A stretch of DNA of 8,092 nucleotides from Rhizobiaceae bacterium (GTDB lineage: Bacteria > Pseudomonadota > Alphaproteobacteria > Rhizobiales > Rhizobiaceae). This document shows, in pieces, positions 7,441-8,092 of the stretch. The position numbers and the translations under genes were made by a program. Each line of letters opens with the position of its first letter. Position 1 is the first letter of the stretch. The notes beneath the pieces were generated by a model, which saw nothing but the letters and a program-made list of their open reading frames with translations, was not told the origin of the DNA and did not search any database. Where the stretch lies: contig JAGWJK010000151.1 in the NCBI GenBank assembly GCA_028865845.1, forward strand, positions 1 through 8,092, read 5' to 3'.

Positions 7441-7462
7441 AAGGTTTTTCGTGCCCCATAGT

Positions 7463-7511
7463 CGCTGTCGGCAGCGCTCTTCGGGCCGAGAATGGTGCTT
7501 CTCGGTCGCCC
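7463..7511 (-). promoter_or_regulatory. Two adjacent stem-loops in the leader of the rhomboid gene
   Basis: A perfect 5-bp stem with a tetraloop (cgctg 7463-7467, cagcg 7472-7476) stands next to a perfect 7-bp stem ccgagaa/ttctcgg (7486-7492 with 7499-7505, loop of 6). The second is extended by an outer GGG/CCC pair (7483-7485 with 7509-7511) across a 3-base asymmetric bulge. Both lie 35-85 bases upstream of the rhomboid start and would be in its 5' untranslated RNA if transcription begins further upstream. The pairing is visible; a regulatory role is a guess. Confidence 0.4.
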
Positions 7512-7947
7512 GCAGCTTGCATGGCATTTTCAGTGCCGTCACAAAGATACCCTGGGGTACCGTGCGATTGCAGCGAGCATGCCTATAAACCAATCGGTCG
7601 CATAGCCATTAATAAAACGTAAGCGAGTACAAGTGTGACATAATATACATTCTTAAGCTGTGTTTTTTATGTGCGTGCGACGTTCCTTACACTTCGACAA
7701 GCCCATGTAAGAGGTGGTTTTTGGGTGATTTCTGACGTTATCGATTTGGTTCTCTCTCGTTCACGTCTTGTTTGAGGCACCGTGCTTCTCGCAGCAGACA
7801 AGCGCGGTGTATCTCGGAGCCGTTGTTCTGTGCGTTATTCACCGCCGTCGCAATGTCCACCTATGAGGCGTGATTGCCGTGAACAACCCAAAACGGTCAT
7901 CCACAGCAGTGCCTGAATTCCAGATTTTTCCCTTTGTTTTTATGCAT

Positions 7948-7990
7948 GTTGCGCGGAAAACTGCTTCGCACTTTCGCCGGAAGTGCTCTA
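7948..7990. repeat. Probable dispersed rhizobial intergenic repeat
   Basis: The segment (gcgcggaaaactgcttcgca and what follows, ending tgctcta) has the form 'GGAAAAC-GCTTC-CACTTT-GGAA-TGCTCTA', which I recall as occurring many times between genes in Rhizobiales genomes. It contains a perfect 6-bp hairpin gcactt/aagtgc (7968-7973 with 7981-7986, loop tcgccgg). It ends about 30 bases before ligA. The copy-number claim is from memory and cannot be tested within this window, where only one copy is present. Confidence 0.5.
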
Positions 7991-8006
7991 AAACATCTCT
8001 GAAATC

Positions 8007-8012
8007 GGGGAG
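8007..8012 (+). promoter_or_regulatory. Ribosome binding site of ligA
   Basis: The sequence ggggag is followed by 9 bases (tttaaattc) and then ATG. It supports the start at 8022 and shows that the dispersed repeat just upstream would lie within or near the 5' untranslated region. Confidence 0.65.
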
Positions 8013-8021
8013 TTTAAATTC

Positions 8022-8092
8022 ATGAGCACCGAGCAGAAGCGCGTCGAAACCTTGAGTGAAGAAGAAGCGGCGGCAGCGTTGGCCTATCTCGC
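8022..8092 (+). CDS. ligA: NAD-dependent DNA ligase LigA (first 23 codons only)
   Basis: The frame begins ATG at 8022 and reads MSTEQKRVETLSEEEAAAAL, then AYL, to the window edge without a stop. LigA seals nicks in duplex DNA using NAD+ in replication and repair. The assignment rests on resemblance to the N-terminal leader of rhizobial LigA proteins (a variable MSTE-type start followed by ETL-EEAA-EL) and on synteny, since ligA follows recN in many rhizobia. No catalytic motif is within the window. A good ribosome site, ggggag at 8007-8012, lies 9 bases before the ATG. Because only the leader is visible, the product name is likely but not proven. Confidence 0.78.
   Translation, partial: MSTEQKRVETLSEEEAAAALAYL

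Larger units (their letters stand above)
7429..8021. other. 593-base divergent intergenic region, rhomboid gene to ligA
   Basis: No convincing gene is visible on either strand. From left to right it holds the rhomboid leader hairpins (7463-7511), a near-palindrome taccctggggta (7548-7559), a strongly AT-rich patch (about 7610-7670, including gacataatatacat), and a stretch of ordinary composition. A probable dispersed repeat (about 7948-7990) follows just before ligA. Promoters for both divergent genes must lie here. The AT-rich patch is the natural candidate for at least one, but I could not find a -35/-10 pair with correct spacing on either strand. Confidence 0.45.

Noticed and set aside
7749..7762. 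GTTC repeat resembling the alphaproteobacterial LexA box
   Set aside because: The two GTTC units are 6 bases apart, not the required 7, so the helical spacing is wrong.
7430..8021. CRISPR array, tRNA or transposon remnant in the long gap
   Set aside because: No regularly spaced direct repeats, no cloverleaf pattern and no transposase-like reading frame or terminal repeats were seen.

Overview
The window reads as a piece of the main chromosome of an alphaproteobacterium of the order Hyphomicrobiales (Rhizobiales), most likely family Rhizobiaceae (Rhizobium, Agrobacterium or a relative). The reasons are the gene order ftsZ - lpxC - bamD - recN - (insert) - ligA, the high GC content of the core genes, and protein sequences that I recognise as rhizobial in style. 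These include a long Pro/Gln-rich FtsZ linker ending in a conserved tail and an LpxC opening with MAIGLLGFQTTIANPVTLSG. The family is inferred from recall, not from a database search.

Layout. Positions 2-1417 (+) hold the 3' part of ftsZ, cut by the window edge inside the GTP-binding glycine loop. It is followed by two adjacent stem-loops, the second resembling a terminator. A 329-base gap with further small dyads leads into lpxC (1747-2703, +), the committed step of lipid A synthesis, which ends in a clear rho-independent terminator (2730-2759). After another untranslated stretch come bamD (3014-3859, +), an outer-membrane assembly lipoprotein, and, only 12 bases later, recN (3872-5545, +), an SMC-like DNA repair ATPase. 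Window coordinate 8022 starts ligA (NAD-dependent DNA ligase), of which only 23 codons are visible.

Between recN and ligA, which I recall as close neighbours in many rhizobia, lies a visibly less GC-rich block of about 2.4 kb. It contains one reverse-strand gene (5671-7428). The gene encodes a 585-residue membrane protein with an N-terminal two-helix segment, a predicted cytosolic PH-like region, an intact rhomboid intramembrane serine protease core (HxxxN, GASG and the HLGG histidine all present) and a C-terminal probably periplasmic helical-repeat domain with two cysteines. A structured leader and about 590 bases without a convincing gene separate it from ligA. The last part of that gap carries what looks like a dispersed rhizobial intergenic repeat.

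How the genes fit together: ftsZ (division ring), lpxC (lipid A) and bamD (outer-membrane protein insertion) are envelope growth and division genes, and recN and ligA serve DNA maintenance. This is ordinary core synteny. The rhomboid fusion protein and its flanks are the accessory part and the most interesting part of the window. I see no RNA gene, CRISPR array, transposase, phage gene or defence system.
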